Positions 44,447-52,783 of a DNA stretch of 64,000 nucleotides are shown in pieces. Each line of letters begins with the position of its first letter. The first letter of the stretch is position 1. Where the stretch lies: the NCBI GenBank assembly GCA_021782495.1, contig JAJXUV010000006.1, forward strand, positions 46,241 through 110,240, written 5' to 3'. This stretch comes from Pseudomonadota bacterium (GTDB taxonomy: Bacteria; Pseudomonadota; Gammaproteobacteria; UBA1113). The notes under the pieces were generated by a model that saw nothing but the letters and a program-made list of their open reading frames with translations, searched no databases and was not told where the DNA came from. Both the position numbers and the translations under genes were made by a program.

Positions 44447-44804
44447 AAAATGAGTCCTTCATATTGGATAATGGTATTGCGCTATAGTATACCCTATTTG
44501 AGTGGTTCATTAAATGATTGGGTTCATTGATAAAGGCTAGGCAATAAATTAAATTTAAGTGGTTGATTTTAATCAATTTTATTATGACCTGTTTCCCATG
44601 CCTGTTAAAATGGCCGGGACTATTTTAACCTGCATGGAAAATGAGCCGGATTTTTAGAACGATTTTGTCGCAGTTGGTTTAAAGTTTATTTTTACATATA
44701 ATTATTTTATATATTTGTGTATCGCATAAAAAAACTAAGGCAATCTCTTGACGTAACCCTAATAGCTTGGTATAAATGCCTTTCTTGGTTTTTAGCTAAT
44801 CAGT
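44447..44804. other. 358-bp intergenic region before the tRNA-Val cluster
   Basis: No gene. Contains an inverted repeat, TTTCCCATGCCTGTTAAAAT (44592-44611) against ATTTTAACCTGCATGGAAAA (44622-44641), 17 of 20 paired around a 10-nt loop, and the tRNA promoter at 44748-44776. The inverted repeat may be a regulator site or a small repeat. Confidence 0.6.
44748..44776 (+). promoter_or_regulatory. Sigma-70 promoter of the tRNA-Val/Asp/Thr cluster
   Basis: TTGACG (44748-44753), a 17-nt spacer and TATAAA (44771-44776), 28 nt upstream of the first tRNA. Strong match for a stable RNA promoter. Confidence 0.8.
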
Positions 44805-44880
44805 GGGTGCTTAGCTCAGTTGGTAGAGCATCGCCTTTACACGGCGGGGGTCGGGGGTTCGAGACCCTCAGCACCCACCA
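44805..44880 (+). tRNA. tRNA-Val (anticodon TAC)
   Basis: Cloverleaf with acceptor GGGTGCT/AGCACCC, anticodon loop TTTACAC, T-loop TTCGAGA. Discriminator A and encoded CCA at 44878-44880. First of three clustered tRNAs. Confidence 0.96.
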
Positions 44881-44905
44881 TGATTTAAAACCAAGCATTG
44901 TTTGC

Positions 44906-44982
44906 GGAGTGGTAGTTCAGTTGGTTAGAATACCGGCCTGTCACGCCGGGGGTCGCGGGTTCGAGCCCCGTCCACTCCGCCA
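44906..44982 (+). tRNA. tRNA-Asp (anticodon GTC)
   Basis: Acceptor GGAGTGG/CCACTCC, anticodon loop CTGTCAC, discriminator G and encoded CCA. It lies 25 nt after tRNA-Val, probably in the same transcript. Confidence 0.96.
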
Positions 44983-44995
44983 TTTCTTCGTTGAG

Positions 44996-45071
44996 GCTGG
45001 CGTAGCTCAGTAGGTAGAGCAGCTGATTTGTAATCAGCCGGTCGTCCGTTCGATTCGGATCGCCAGCTCCA
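44996..45071 (+). tRNA. tRNA-Thr (anticodon TGT)
   Basis: Acceptor GCTGGCG/CGCCAGC, anticodon loop TTTGTAA, discriminator T and encoded CCA (45069-45071). In many gammaproteobacteria tRNA-Thr(TGT) heads the Tyr-Gly-Thr-tuf cluster; here it sits with Val and Asp. Confidence 0.96.
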
Positions 45072-45102
45072 GAAAAATAATATCTTAAGTCCCTTTTGAT
45101 GG

Positions 45103-45249
45103 ATGGCTATGATCCAAGATCGCAATCAAACTAGCTATACCTATAATCCAGAAACCGCTAAAGCCATTGTGGCAAATATCAAAGAACGTTTTTTTCCTTT
45201 ATTTACTGCTTTAGAACATAAATTACAGGCTTTGCAAAATGCAACCTAA
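45103..45249 (+). pseudogene. C-terminal remnant of a HEPN (HI0074-like) nucleotidyltransferase partner
   Basis: A reading frame of about 48 residues directly after tRNA-Thr. Its sequence MIQDRNQTSYTYNPETAKAI resembles the end of HI0074-family proteins, the HEPN-domain 'substrate-binding' partners of small nucleotidyltransferases, which usually read L.DRN.TSHTYDEETA. Complete members are about 130-145 residues, so roughly two thirds are missing; an in-frame stop lies immediately upstream at 45097. The 3' end overlaps the intact MNT gene by 11 nt, the normal order for this pair. Truncation coincides with the tRNA cluster, suggesting loss by recombination there. Whether the fragment is translated is unknown. 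Confidence 0.6.
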
Positions 45250-45565
45250 TACGGAAAACAACGTGTATGGATTGAGTGCAAATGCCGTGGAAAAGATAAG
45301 AGCGGTATTGCAGCGCCATCCTACGATAGAACAAGCCATCCTTTATGGATCGCGTGCTAAAGGAACTTATGAAGAAGGTTCTGATATTGATTTAACCTTG
45401 TTGGGCAAAGACTTAAATTATGCAGAATTGGGACAAATTGAAAATGAACTCGATGATCTGCTTTTACCTTATACCATAGACCTTTCCTTATACGAGCATA
45501 TTGCAAATCCCGATCTATTGGTGCATATTAAACGAGTAGGGCGAGTGTTTTATCAGAGGATTTAA
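45239..45565 (+). CDS. MNT-type minimal nucleotidyltransferase
   Basis: A 108-residue protein of the DNA polymerase beta superfamily (HI0073/MNT). The motif AILYGSRAKGTYEEGSDIDLTLLG carries the GS and DxD catalytic elements; the third acid is in YTIDLSLYEHI. Such proteins form two-gene modules with HEPN partners, often acting as toxin-antitoxin systems in which the MNT enzyme can AMPylate the HEPN toxin. Here the HEPN gene upstream is truncated, so the antitoxin-like half survives alone. Ends with no gap against the convergent kdsB. Confidence 0.88.
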   Translation: MQPNTENNVYGLSANAVEKIRAVLQRHPTIEQAILYGSRAKGTYEEGSDIDLTLLGKDLNYAELGQIENELDDLLLPYTIDLSLYEHIANPDLLVHIKRVGRVFYQRI

Positions 45566-46291
45566 CTATCCCCCAAAATGCTGTGCGCGCTCCAATTCTT
45601 CCGGCGTATTGATTTCCAGCGTTCTATACGGCGTATAGCAGACGCGGATTTTGTAACCGTGTTCCATGGCGCGCAATTGTTCTAATGATTCTGCTTTTTC
45701 TAGGGGCGTTTGAGGCCATTGCGTGTATTGCAATAAGAAATCGCGTTGATAAGCATAAATACCCATGTGGTGCAGCACTTTAAGTTCAGCTTGAACATCG
45801 CGGTGATAGGGGATCGGCGCACGTGAAAAATACAAAGCATCGTTGTTGAGATCGCAAATGACTTTCACCAGTGAAGGATCGTGGTATTCCGTTTCAACAA
45901 TCAAATCATAAGCCAATGTGGCCATTTTCGGCGGATTTTTTTCTTTAAAAGGTGTAATAAGGGTATCCAACATTTCTTTGCGGATAAAAGGTTCATCGCC
46001 CTGAAGATTGACGATCGTGTCAAAATCACTGTATTCTTTGGCCACATAAGCCACTCTGTCCGATCCCGTTTGGCAATGTGTGGGCGTCATCATCACTTCC
46101 CCACCGACATTTTCAACGATCTGTTTGATTTCTTCACTGTCTGTAGCCACAATCAGGCGATCAACCGAGGTACTGGCTTTGGCAGCCAAATAAGTTTTTT
46201 GAATCAAAGGTTCGCCTTGTACTAGGGCTAGCATTTTATTCGGTAGTCGAGTTGAACGGAGTCTCGCTGGGATCACACACAATACTTTCAT
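45566..46291 (-). CDS. kdsB: 3-deoxy-manno-octulosonate cytidylyltransferase
   Basis: Activates KDO with CTP for lipopolysaccharide inner-core synthesis. The 241 residues have the N-terminal nucleotide-binding VIPARLRSTRLPNKMLALVQGEP, VATDSEEIKQIVE, NLQGDEPFI and the late GIYAYQRDFLLQY. A Gram-negative cell envelope with KDO is therefore expected. It starts inside the stop of the upstream POT transporter gene (ATGA overlap at 46288-46291), an unusual pairing. Confidence 0.96.
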   Translation of the reverse strand: MKVLCVIPARLRSTRLPNKMLALVQGEPLIQKTYLAAKASTSVDRLIVATDSEEIKQIVENVGGEVMMTPTHCQTGSDRVAYVAKEYSDFDTIVNLQGDEPFIRKEMLDTLITPFKEKNPPKMATLAYDLIVETEYHDPSLVKVICDLNNDALYFSRAPIPYHRDVQAELKVLHHMGIYAYQRDFLLQYTQWPQTPLEKAESLEQLRAMEHGYKIRVCYTPYRTLEINTPEELERAQHFGG

Positions 46292-47745
46292 GATAAAACC
46301 TCGCTGTTAGGGATCAATTTATTAAACAAAGGAATACACAATACTAACAAAATCGCGATGGCAACCGAAGTGCAACCGAGTTTGAAGAAAGTGTGGCCAT
46401 AAAATTGTGTGATGGGAAAATGTGCCGGCAGTATTGCCGGTAGATCGGTAAAATCCGCCAATTTGCCCGCCAAAGCATTGCCCGCAGCCAAAGACATAAA
46501 CCACAAACCCATCATCATGCTCATCCAATTGGCGGGCGCAAGTTTGGTCACCATGGCCAAGCCTGTGGGCGAGAGCATCAATTCTCCCATCGTTTGTAAA
46601 AAGAAAGTTAAAATAAGCCATCCGGCTGATATCGGTTCAAAGGGGCCGCTTAAGCGTGCAGCCAAAGCTAAAGTTAAAAAGGCGCAGCCTATCAATAAAA
46701 TACCCAAAGCAAATTTCAGTGGACCTGAAGGGTTCGACTTCTTTTTTTCTAACTTTATCCAAAGTTGAGCTACGAGGGGTGAAAAAAGAATGATGTACGC
46801 TGGCAGCAATCCTTGAAACATAGCGGTGGGGATCGTGACTCCGAAGACGTTTCGGTTCACAGCTCTGTCTATAAATAGAGTAACAGAGAGGTAGCTTTGA
46901 AAATACAAAGCCCAAAAAAAAGCAGAAAATAAAAGTAAAGAGCCTAGCACCATTATTTTGTGTTGTTCAATCTTCCCCAATTTAACAGAGCGCCACACTA
47001 AGAGTGCGATAAAGACGATTAATAAAACTAGGACGACATCGGCAATCTGATCGTAAAAACGTAGGAAAAAAGACAAAAAGGCGGCTATCAAGAGACAGCA
47101 ACCTAATAGCAATACTTTGTGTTTGGCAAAAAATGCCTGATTCCAGGAAGTTAATTCGCCTTTTCCTTCTAAATAAGCACTACCTTTCCAGAAAATGAGA
47201 TAGCCTGCGATCATACCAACAGTAGCCAATAAAAAAGCGTATTGAAAACCCCATTTAGCGGCGATGAGGCTGGATAAAATGCTGGTGGCGAAAGAACCTA
47301 TATTAATTCCCATGTAAAATAGCGTAAATCCAGCATTACGACGTATGTCATTGGGTGCATACAATAAACCCAAGAGACTCGAAATGGTGCCTTTGAGACA
47401 GCCGGTTCCTAGAATGATAAGTGCTAATGCAAAGTGAAAAGGAATTGCGCCTTTGAATAAAAATAAAAAGCCATAGCCTAAAATAAATAGAATCAAACCT
47501 AAATTGATGGAGGGTCTAAAGCCAAAATAATGATCGGCCAAAAAGCCACCCAATACGGGGCTGGCGTAGGTCAGGGCTGTGAAAGCAGCAAACAAGCCAT
47601 AAGCTGCGTCGTCTGAAAACAACAAGGTTTTGACCAAATAAAGCACTAATAGGGTTTGGATAGTATAAAATCCAAAACGTTCCCACATTTCCACCAAAAA
47701 GAGTACCTTAAGTCCTGGCGGTTGTTTGTCGTTAAGGATATCCAT
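46288..47745 (-). CDS. Proton-dependent oligopeptide transporter (POT/PTR family)
   Basis: Inner-membrane di/tripeptide importer of 485 residues with 12-14 hydrophobic segments. The POT signature ExxERFxxY appears as EMWERFGFYTI near the N-terminus. Further marks are GGFLADHYFGFRPSINLG, LFYMGINIGSF, and FLQTMGELMLSPTGLAMVTKLAP. Peptide uptake would suit an organism living in a rich host niche (inference). It is coupled to kdsB by a 4-nt overlap and lies downstream of the lrp-like gene on the same strand. Confidence 0.93.
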   Translation of the reverse strand: MDILNDKQPPGLKVLFLVEMWERFGFYTIQTLLVLYLVKTLLFSDDAAYGLFAAFTALTYASPVLGGFLADHYFGFRPSINLGLILFILGYGFLFLFKGAIPFHFALALIILGTGCLKGTISSLLGLLYAPNDIRRNAGFTLFYMGINIGSFATSILSSLIAAKWGFQYAFLLATVGMIAGYLIFWKGSAYLEGKGELTSWNQAFFAKHKVLLLGCCLLIAAFLSFFLRFYDQIADVVLVLLIVFIALLVWRSVKLGKIEQHKIMVLGSLLLFSAFFWALYFQSYLSVTLFIDRAVNRNVFGVTIPTAMFQGLLPAYIILFSPLVAQLWIKLEKKKSNPSGPLKFALGILLIGCAFLTLALAARLSGPFEPISAGWLILTFFLQTMGELMLSPTGLAMVTKLAPANWMSMMMGLWFMSLAAGNALAGKLADFTDLPAILPAHFPITQFYGHTFFKLGCTSVAIAILLVLCIPLFNKLIPNSEVLS

Positions 47746-47800
47746 GTGTATTCACCTTTATTTTTAAACAAGGATTATTAAAGCATAAATGAGAAAACAT

Positions 47801-48259
47801 TTACAATGGAAAGCTGGTTTTATCGACAATGCTGTGTAATACAAAGCTGGAATGCACATTCGCTACACCTTTTATCGGAATCAATTTTTTTAGTAAAAAA
47901 TATTGATAGTGCTCCATATCCGAGACAATCACTTTTAATAAATAATCTGCGGCTTGTCCCGTTATCAAGTGACAAAACATTACTTCAGGGAGTGTTTTTA
48001 TAGTGACTTCAAAAGCACGCATGATTTCAGGTACGTGGCTGTTTAATCCCACCGATACCAACACCGTTAATTTTAAGCCTAATTTTTCAGGGTCAAGTAA
48101 AGCCACATACTGTTTGATGTAGCCGGTTTCTTCCAATTGTTTCACTCGGCGCAAACAAGGCGAGGGTGATAGAGAAATTTTCTCTGCCAATTCTAAATTA
48201 TTGATATGACCATTGGTTTGCAAAACTTGCAATATTTTTTTATCGATTCTGTCCATCAT
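47801..48259 (-). CDS. Lrp/AsnC family transcriptional regulator
   Basis: A 152-residue regulator with an N-terminal HTH (DRIDKKILQVLQTNGHINNLELAEKISLSPSPCLRRVKQL in the usual family arrangement) and a C-terminal RAM/ligand-binding domain (ISDMEHYQYFLLKKLIPIKGVANVHSSFVL-type end). Its closest resemblance is to Lrp-like regulators of amino acid genes. It is divergent from the leucine operon, and the 173-nt shared region is AT-rich with a TTAGCATAAA dyad, so it probably controls that operon and itself. The start could be either of two adjacent ATGs (48259 or 48256). Confidence 0.93.
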   Translation of the reverse strand: MMDRIDKKILQVLQTNGHINNLELAEKISLSPSPCLRRVKQLEETGYIKQYVALLDPEKLGLKLTVLVSVGLNSHVPEIMRAFEVTIKTLPEVMFCHLITGQAADYLLKVIVSDMEHYQYFLLKKLIPIKGVANVHSSFVLHSIVDKTSFPL

Positions 48260-48290
48260 AGCACCATAAATTTCACCTATTTTTTAAATA

Positions 48291-48338
48291 TTAGCATAAA
48301 TATCTAAAACATTCAATATTATTAAATTTTTATGCTAA
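48291..48338. promoter_or_regulatory. Candidate Lrp-type operator dyad
   Basis: TTAGCATAAA (48291-48300) is mirrored by TTTATGCTAA (48329-48338) in the AT-rich region between the regulator and leuA. Positioned for binding by the divergent regulator; binding itself is inference. Confidence 0.45.
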
Positions 48339-48390
48339 AATTGTTTGATTTCAGGCTGAAATTTGCAATCCTATTCTAATCAATACGCAG

Positions 48391-48396
48391 TATAAT
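48391..48396 (+). promoter_or_regulatory. Possible -10 box of the leucine operon
   Basis: A perfect TATAAT 40 nt upstream of the leuA start; no good -35 hexamer is seen at 16-18 nt, consistent with activator dependence. Confidence 0.4.
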
Positions 48397-48435
48397 AATT
48401 AAATAAGAAGACACAATACAATTCGGAGATAAATG

Positions 48436-49686
48436 ATGACTAGAAAACAGCAAATCATGCTATTAGATACAACTTTGCGCGATGGCCAACAATGTCCTGG
48501 AGCAGGAATGTCTTTTGATAATAATATTGCTTATGCCCATCTTGCCAGTCAATTAGGTGTGGATGTATTGGAAGCAGGGTTTGCAGCAGCCAGCCAAACA
48601 GATTTTCAGATCGTGCACACCATTGCCGAAGAAATAGCTCCTCTCCAGACAGGGCCTATCATTGCTTCATTGTGCCAATTGCGCGAACAACAAATTGTAA
48701 ATACCATTGAGGCTTTGGCACCTGCGATCGCTTATGGTAAAGCAAGACTTCACACCTATTTACCGATCGATCCTTATTTGATGCAAGCTTCATTGGGTTC
48801 ATATAGCGAAAATAAGACACAAATTATTGAAGATGTTTATCGTTTGATAAAAATGGCGGTTGATGAAAACATGGAAGTTCAATTTAGCCCAGAAGGCTAT
48901 TCTCGAATGGGTGAAAATTTTGATTTTGCAACGGATCTGTTTCGTTCAGTGGTCAGTGCAGGCGGTACTATCATCAATTGTCCTGACACCATTGGAGGCG
49001 CGTGTAAAAGACAAGGCGATGCGTATTTCGTAAAAAAAATGAATGCGCATGCCGCCATGATTGCCGAAGAATTTAAAGACAAAACCATAAGATGGTCTGT
49101 GCATTGTCACAATGATTTTGGTTTGGCTCTGGAAAACTCGATGAATGCCGTGTTTGAAGGTCCAGCGACACAAATCGAAGGGTGCATCAACGGCATTGGC
49201 GAGCGTGCAGGAAATGCTTCTTTGGAGCAGTGTATTTTGTATCTAAAGTATTTTGGAGAAACACAGAAAGATTGTCCCGTTTTTTGTCGTGCGCACAGTG
49301 AACATATCAAAGCCATTTCTGATTTTGTCGCAGAAAATATGTTAATACGACAACCGCATTGGCCTATTAGTGGTGACAACGCGGCTTGTCACAGTTCGGG
49401 TGGGCATACCAATGCTATTTTGCACAATCCCTTAGCTTATCAACCCTTTAATCCTGCAGAAGTGGGTAAAGAAATTGCTTTGACATTTGGGCCTTTCAGT
49501 GGAGGCAATCACGCTCAAGCCATTATAGAAAAGCATGGATTCTCCTGTGGCAACGATGAAAAATATTCTGTTGCGCAATTTATTAAAAAGCATTATGCTG
49601 ACAGGCGAAAAGGCATCACTGAACAAGAATTGATGCAAGCTTATTTTATGTATCGCGACAATGCCATTGGAGAAAATCATGGTTAA
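48436..49686 (+). CDS. 2-isopropylmalate synthase-like enzyme, short form without regulatory domain
   Basis: Condenses acetyl-CoA with 2-ketoisovalerate if it is a true LeuA. About 416 residues, with the DRE-TIM catalytic barrel: LLDTTLRDGQQCPGAGMSF, metal-binding VHCHNDFGLALENS and GCINGIGERAGNASLEQ. Part of the linker subdomain is present (SGDNAACHSSGGHTNAILHN), but the C-terminal LeuA allosteric domain of about 110 residues is missing. Standard LeuA is about 500-520 residues, so leucine feedback would be absent. It is first in the leuCDB-ilvE operon, which supports leucine synthesis. Alternatives are homocitrate- or methylthioalkylmalate-like synthases. Start: the second of two ATGs is 7 nt from GGAG. 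Confidence 0.85.
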   Translation: MTRKQQIMLLDTTLRDGQQCPGAGMSFDNNIAYAHLASQLGVDVLEAGFAAASQTDFQIVHTIAEEIAPLQTGPIIASLCQLREQQIVNTIEALAPAIAYGKARLHTYLPIDPYLMQASLGSYSENKTQIIEDVYRLIKMAVDENMEVQFSPEGYSRMGENFDFATDLFRSVVSAGGTIINCPDTIGGACKRQGDAYFVKKMNAHAAMIAEEFKDKTIRWSVHCHNDFGLALENSMNAVFEGPATQIEGCINGIGERAGNASLEQCILYLKYFGETQKDCPVFCRAHSEHIKAISDFVAENMLIRQPHWPISGDNAACHSSGGHTNAILHNPLAYQPFNPAEVGKEIALTFGPFSGGNHAQAIIEKHGFSCGNDEKYSVAQFIKKHYADRRKGITEQELMQAYFMYRDNAIGENHG

Positions 49687-51091
49687 GAAAAATATCATTG
49701 AAAAAATATGGGATATGCATAAGGTTTCTCAGATGGAAGGACATCCCGCTATTGTGGCTATTGACTGTACACTGATACATGAAGTCACTTCTGCACCAGC
49801 CTTTGAGTGCTTAAAAGAACGCCGCCTTGCTGTTTATGATAGGAAATACACCGTAGCGACCATTGACCATAGTATTCCAACGCGCGTGGATCGCATTAAC
49901 ATCAAAGATGCCGCTGCCAAAAAACAAATTGCATTGTTGAGAAAAAATGTTGAGGATTTTGGTATTCGTTTTTTTGACTACGATAGTGGGTATCAAGGTA
50001 TTGTCCATGTGATTGGTCCAGAATTGGGTTTAACACAACCTGGAATGACCTTGGTTTGTGGAGATTCACACACAGCTACCCATGGGGCTTTTGGGGCTTT
50101 TGCTTTTGGTATCGGTACATCGGTGTTGTCGCATGTTTTAGCCACGGGATGTTTGTTGATGCACAAACCCAAGGTGATGCGAGTGCATTTCGAAGGAATG
50201 CCTGGCCAAGAAGTGTATTCTAAGGATGTCATTTTGAAATTGATCTCTATCCTCGGTATCAATGGTGCTTCTGGTTATGTGATTGAATATACGGGTGAAT
50301 TCGTTCGTCGGTTGTCTATGGAAAAACGCATGACCTTGTGCAATATGAGTATTGAATGTGGTGCGATAGCAGGGTTAATTTCACCCGATGAAACGACTTT
50401 TGATTATATTAAAAATAAGCCTTTTGCGCCTTCGCATACCGATTGGCAAGCGGCTGTAAAGCATTGGCAATCTATCGCCAGCGATGAAAATTGCCCTTAT
50501 GATAAAAGCATTGTCGTGAATATCGAAAATTTAAAGCCCATGATTACCTGGGGAACCAATCCTGCACAAGCCATCGAAATCGATCAATGCATTCCACAAC
50601 CAGAGGCTTTGTCTGAAACAGAAAAACACATGGCGGAAATGGCTTTAAATTACATCCAATTAAATCCTGGTAGTAAAATAGAAGGGGTTTCCATCGATTG
50701 GGCTTTTGTGGGTTCTTGCACGAATGGGCGCATAGAAGATCTACGAGAAGTAGCCGCTATTTTAAAAGACAATAGAGTGCATCCCAGTGTGACCATGTAT
50801 ATCGTTCCCGGTTCGGAACAAGTCAGACAATTAGCAGAACGAGAAGGTTTGGATGAAATTTTTAAAAAAGCGGGCGCTGATTTTCGTATGCCCGGCTGTT
50901 CTTTGTGCATTGCTATGAATGAAGACAAAATTCCACTCAACCAACGGTGTATCAGTACGACCAATAGAAATTTTGTAGGTCGCCAAGGCAGTGGCAGTTA
51001 TACGCACCTTGCTTCTCCAGCAACAGTGGCGACAAGCGCTATTTTTGGGAAAATTACTTCGCCTGAATATTTTCATAAAGAGGGTCAATAA
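49679..51091 (+). CDS. leuC: 3-isopropylmalate dehydratase, large subunit
   Basis: Aconitase-family enzyme that isomerises 2- to 3-isopropylmalate with LeuD. About 470 residues with all three iron-sulfur ligands visible: Cys in FVGSCTNGRIEDLR and the CxxC in RMPGCSLCIAMNEDK. Other marks are HEVTSAPAFE, TIDHSIPTR and VCGDSHTATHGAFGAFAFGIG. Start: ATG 49679 overlaps the end of the synthase gene by 8 nt and has GGAGA upstream. It is followed after 1 nt by leuD. Confidence 0.95.
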   Translation: MVKKNIIEKIWDMHKVSQMEGHPAIVAIDCTLIHEVTSAPAFECLKERRLAVYDRKYTVATIDHSIPTRVDRINIKDAAAKKQIALLRKNVEDFGIRFFDYDSGYQGIVHVIGPELGLTQPGMTLVCGDSHTATHGAFGAFAFGIGTSVLSHVLATGCLLMHKPKVMRVHFEGMPGQEVYSKDVILKLISILGINGASGYVIEYTGEFVRRLSMEKRMTLCNMSIECGAIAGLISPDETTFDYIKNKPFAPSHTDWQAAVKHWQSIASDENCPYDKSIVVNIENLKPMITWGTNPAQAIEIDQCIPQPEALSETEKHMAEMALNYIQLNPGSKIEGVSIDWAFVGSCTNGRIEDLREVAAILKDNRVHPSVTMYIVPGSEQVRQLAEREGLDEIFKKAGADFRMPGCSLCIAMNEDKIPLNQRCISTTNRNFVGRQGSGSYTHLASPATVATSAIFGKITSPEYFHKEGQ

Positions 51092-51092
51092 C

Positions 51093-51692
51093 ATGAAAAC
51101 GATCAAAAGCATTTCGGGGACAGCCATTCCATTGGCCTTAGACAATGTTGATACGGATATGATTATTCCGGCAACCTATTTGACCAGCACTGAAGCCACA
51201 GGTTATGGAAAACACGTGTTTCAAAGACTAAAAGATCAAGACTCTAATTTTGTATTCAATCAATCCGTCTTTAAAGGCGCCAATATTCTTATTAGCCAAC
51301 ACAGTTTTGGTTGTGGTTCTTCACGCGAGCATGCTGTTTGGGCTTTATTAGAAGCCGGCATAGAAGCGGTCATCGCTATTTCTTTTGCCGATATTTTTAA
51401 GAACAACAGCGCGCAAAATGGGTTGGTGTTAATTACCTTGCCAGAAGAGCAAATTTTTTCCATGCTTTCTTTTGCAAAGAAGACAGAGTACCATTTAACT
51501 ATTGATGTTTGCGAAAAAACCTTAACCAGTTCCCAAGGTGAGCATATAGAGTTTTCCTTGGATCCTTTTTATCAATATTGTTTAGTAAATGGATTGGGTC
51601 ATTTGGATTATCTGTTAAATCATCAAGAAGCTATTTCGCATTTTAAACAAACACAACAAAATCGCGCGTACATTCGCATGCCGGAGAAATAA
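51093..51692 (+). CDS. leuD: 3-isopropylmalate dehydratase, small subunit
   Basis: Swivel-domain subunit that completes the LeuCD enzyme. About 199 residues from ATG 51093: NVDTDMIIPATYLTS, SQHSFGCGSSREHAVWALLEAGIEAVIAISFADIFKNN (in parts: FGCGSSREHA and FADIFKNNSAQNG), which are the substrate-binding elements. An open frame upstream to 50991 belongs to a shadow of leuC. It starts 1 nt after the leuC stop. Confidence 0.95.
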   Translation: MKTIKSISGTAIPLALDNVDTDMIIPATYLTSTEATGYGKHVFQRLKDQDSNFVFNQSVFKGANILISQHSFGCGSSREHAVWALLEAGIEAVIAISFADIFKNNSAQNGLVLITLPEEQIFSMLSFAKKTEYHLTIDVCEKTLTSSQGEHIEFSLDPFYQYCLVNGLGHLDYLLNHQEAISHFKQTQQNRAYIRMPEK

Positions 51693-51697
51693 AAATC

Positions 51698-52774
51698 GTG
51701 AAAAAACAAATTGCAATACTATCGGGAGATGGCATTGGTCCAGAAGTGATGGCTCAAGCATTACGCGTGCTAGAATGGACTTGCGACAAAGAGTCTATTT
51801 CCTTAGAATGCATACCCGCCTACATCGGAGGTGCTGCTTATGAGAGGTATGAACACCATTTTCCACAAGAAACCCAAAAAATTTGTGCTAGCGCAGATGC
51901 TATTTTATTGGGTTCTGTGGGTGGGCCTATTGATAAAGCACATTTGCCTAAATGGAAAAATTGTGAAGCCAACGCTTTGCTTGCTTTACGAAAAACTTTT
52001 TCATTTAACATCAATTTAAGACCAGCTAAAATATATAAAGTTTTAAGAGACATTAGCCCCTTAAAATCAACTGTTTTAGGAGAGAATGTCGAAATTCTGA
52101 TTGTGCGCGAGTTAATGGGAGATGTTTATTTTGGTGAACATTATCAAGGCATCAAAAACAACCAACGGTATGCCAGTGATCTGGCGGAATACAATGAGAG
52201 TCAAATTGCAGCGGTGGCGCATCAAGCTTTTCAAGCAGCTTTATCACGTTCTAAGAAAGTAACTTCTGTCGATAAAGCAAATGTATTAGCTACTTCCAAA
52301 CTGTGGCGAGAAGTAGTGACGGAAATTGCTACGCATTACCCAGAAGTCGCATTGCAACACATGTTGGTGGATAATTGCGCCATGCAATTGATTTTGAACC
52401 CAAGACAATTCGATGTAATTTTAACGTCTAATCTTTTTGGGGATATTTTATCGGATGCTGCCAGTGTTATTCCAGGCAGTCTAGGGTTAATGCCTTCAGC
52501 CAGTATCAACGAAGCGGGATTTGGGCTCTATGAACCTGCGGGGGGATCGGCGCCCGATCTGGCCGACAAAAATATTGCGAATCCGATAGCTCAGATCTTA
52601 TCAACGGCCATGATGTTGAGATATTCATTTCATCGAGAAGATGCAGCAGAACGCATTGAAAATGCTATTCTCAAAACACTGGAAGAAGGTTATCGAACCA
52701 GAGATATTGCCAAAGAAGGCGATGTTGTTTTAGGGACAAAAGAATTTACGGATAAAATAATAGAAAATTTATAA
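51698..52774 (+). CDS. leuB: 3-isopropylmalate dehydrogenase
   Basis: NAD-dependent oxidative decarboxylation of 3-isopropylmalate to 2-ketoisocaproate. The 358 residues show the family N-terminus IAILSGDGIGPEVMAQ, the substrate Arg region LRPAKIYK, VRELMGDVYFGEH, the Lys-Asn motif VTSVDKANVL, DNCAMQLI, FGDILSDAASVIPGSLG and EPAGGSAPDLADKNIANP. It starts with GTG; GGAG lies about 10 nt upstream. It follows leuD after 5 nt and precedes ilvE by 9 nt. Confidence 0.96.
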   Translation: MKKQIAILSGDGIGPEVMAQALRVLEWTCDKESISLECIPAYIGGAAYERYEHHFPQETQKICASADAILLGSVGGPIDKAHLPKWKNCEANALLALRKTFSFNINLRPAKIYKVLRDISPLKSTVLGENVEILIVRELMGDVYFGEHYQGIKNNQRYASDLAEYNESQIAAVAHQAFQAALSRSKKVTSVDKANVLATSKLWREVVTEIATHYPEVALQHMLVDNCAMQLILNPRQFDVILTSNLFGDILSDAASVIPGSLGLMPSASINEAGFGLYEPAGGSAPDLADKNIANPIAQILSTAMMLRYSFHREDAAERIENAILKTLEEGYRTRDIAKEGDVVLGTKEFTDKIIENL

Positions 52775-52783
52775 CTGGAGACG

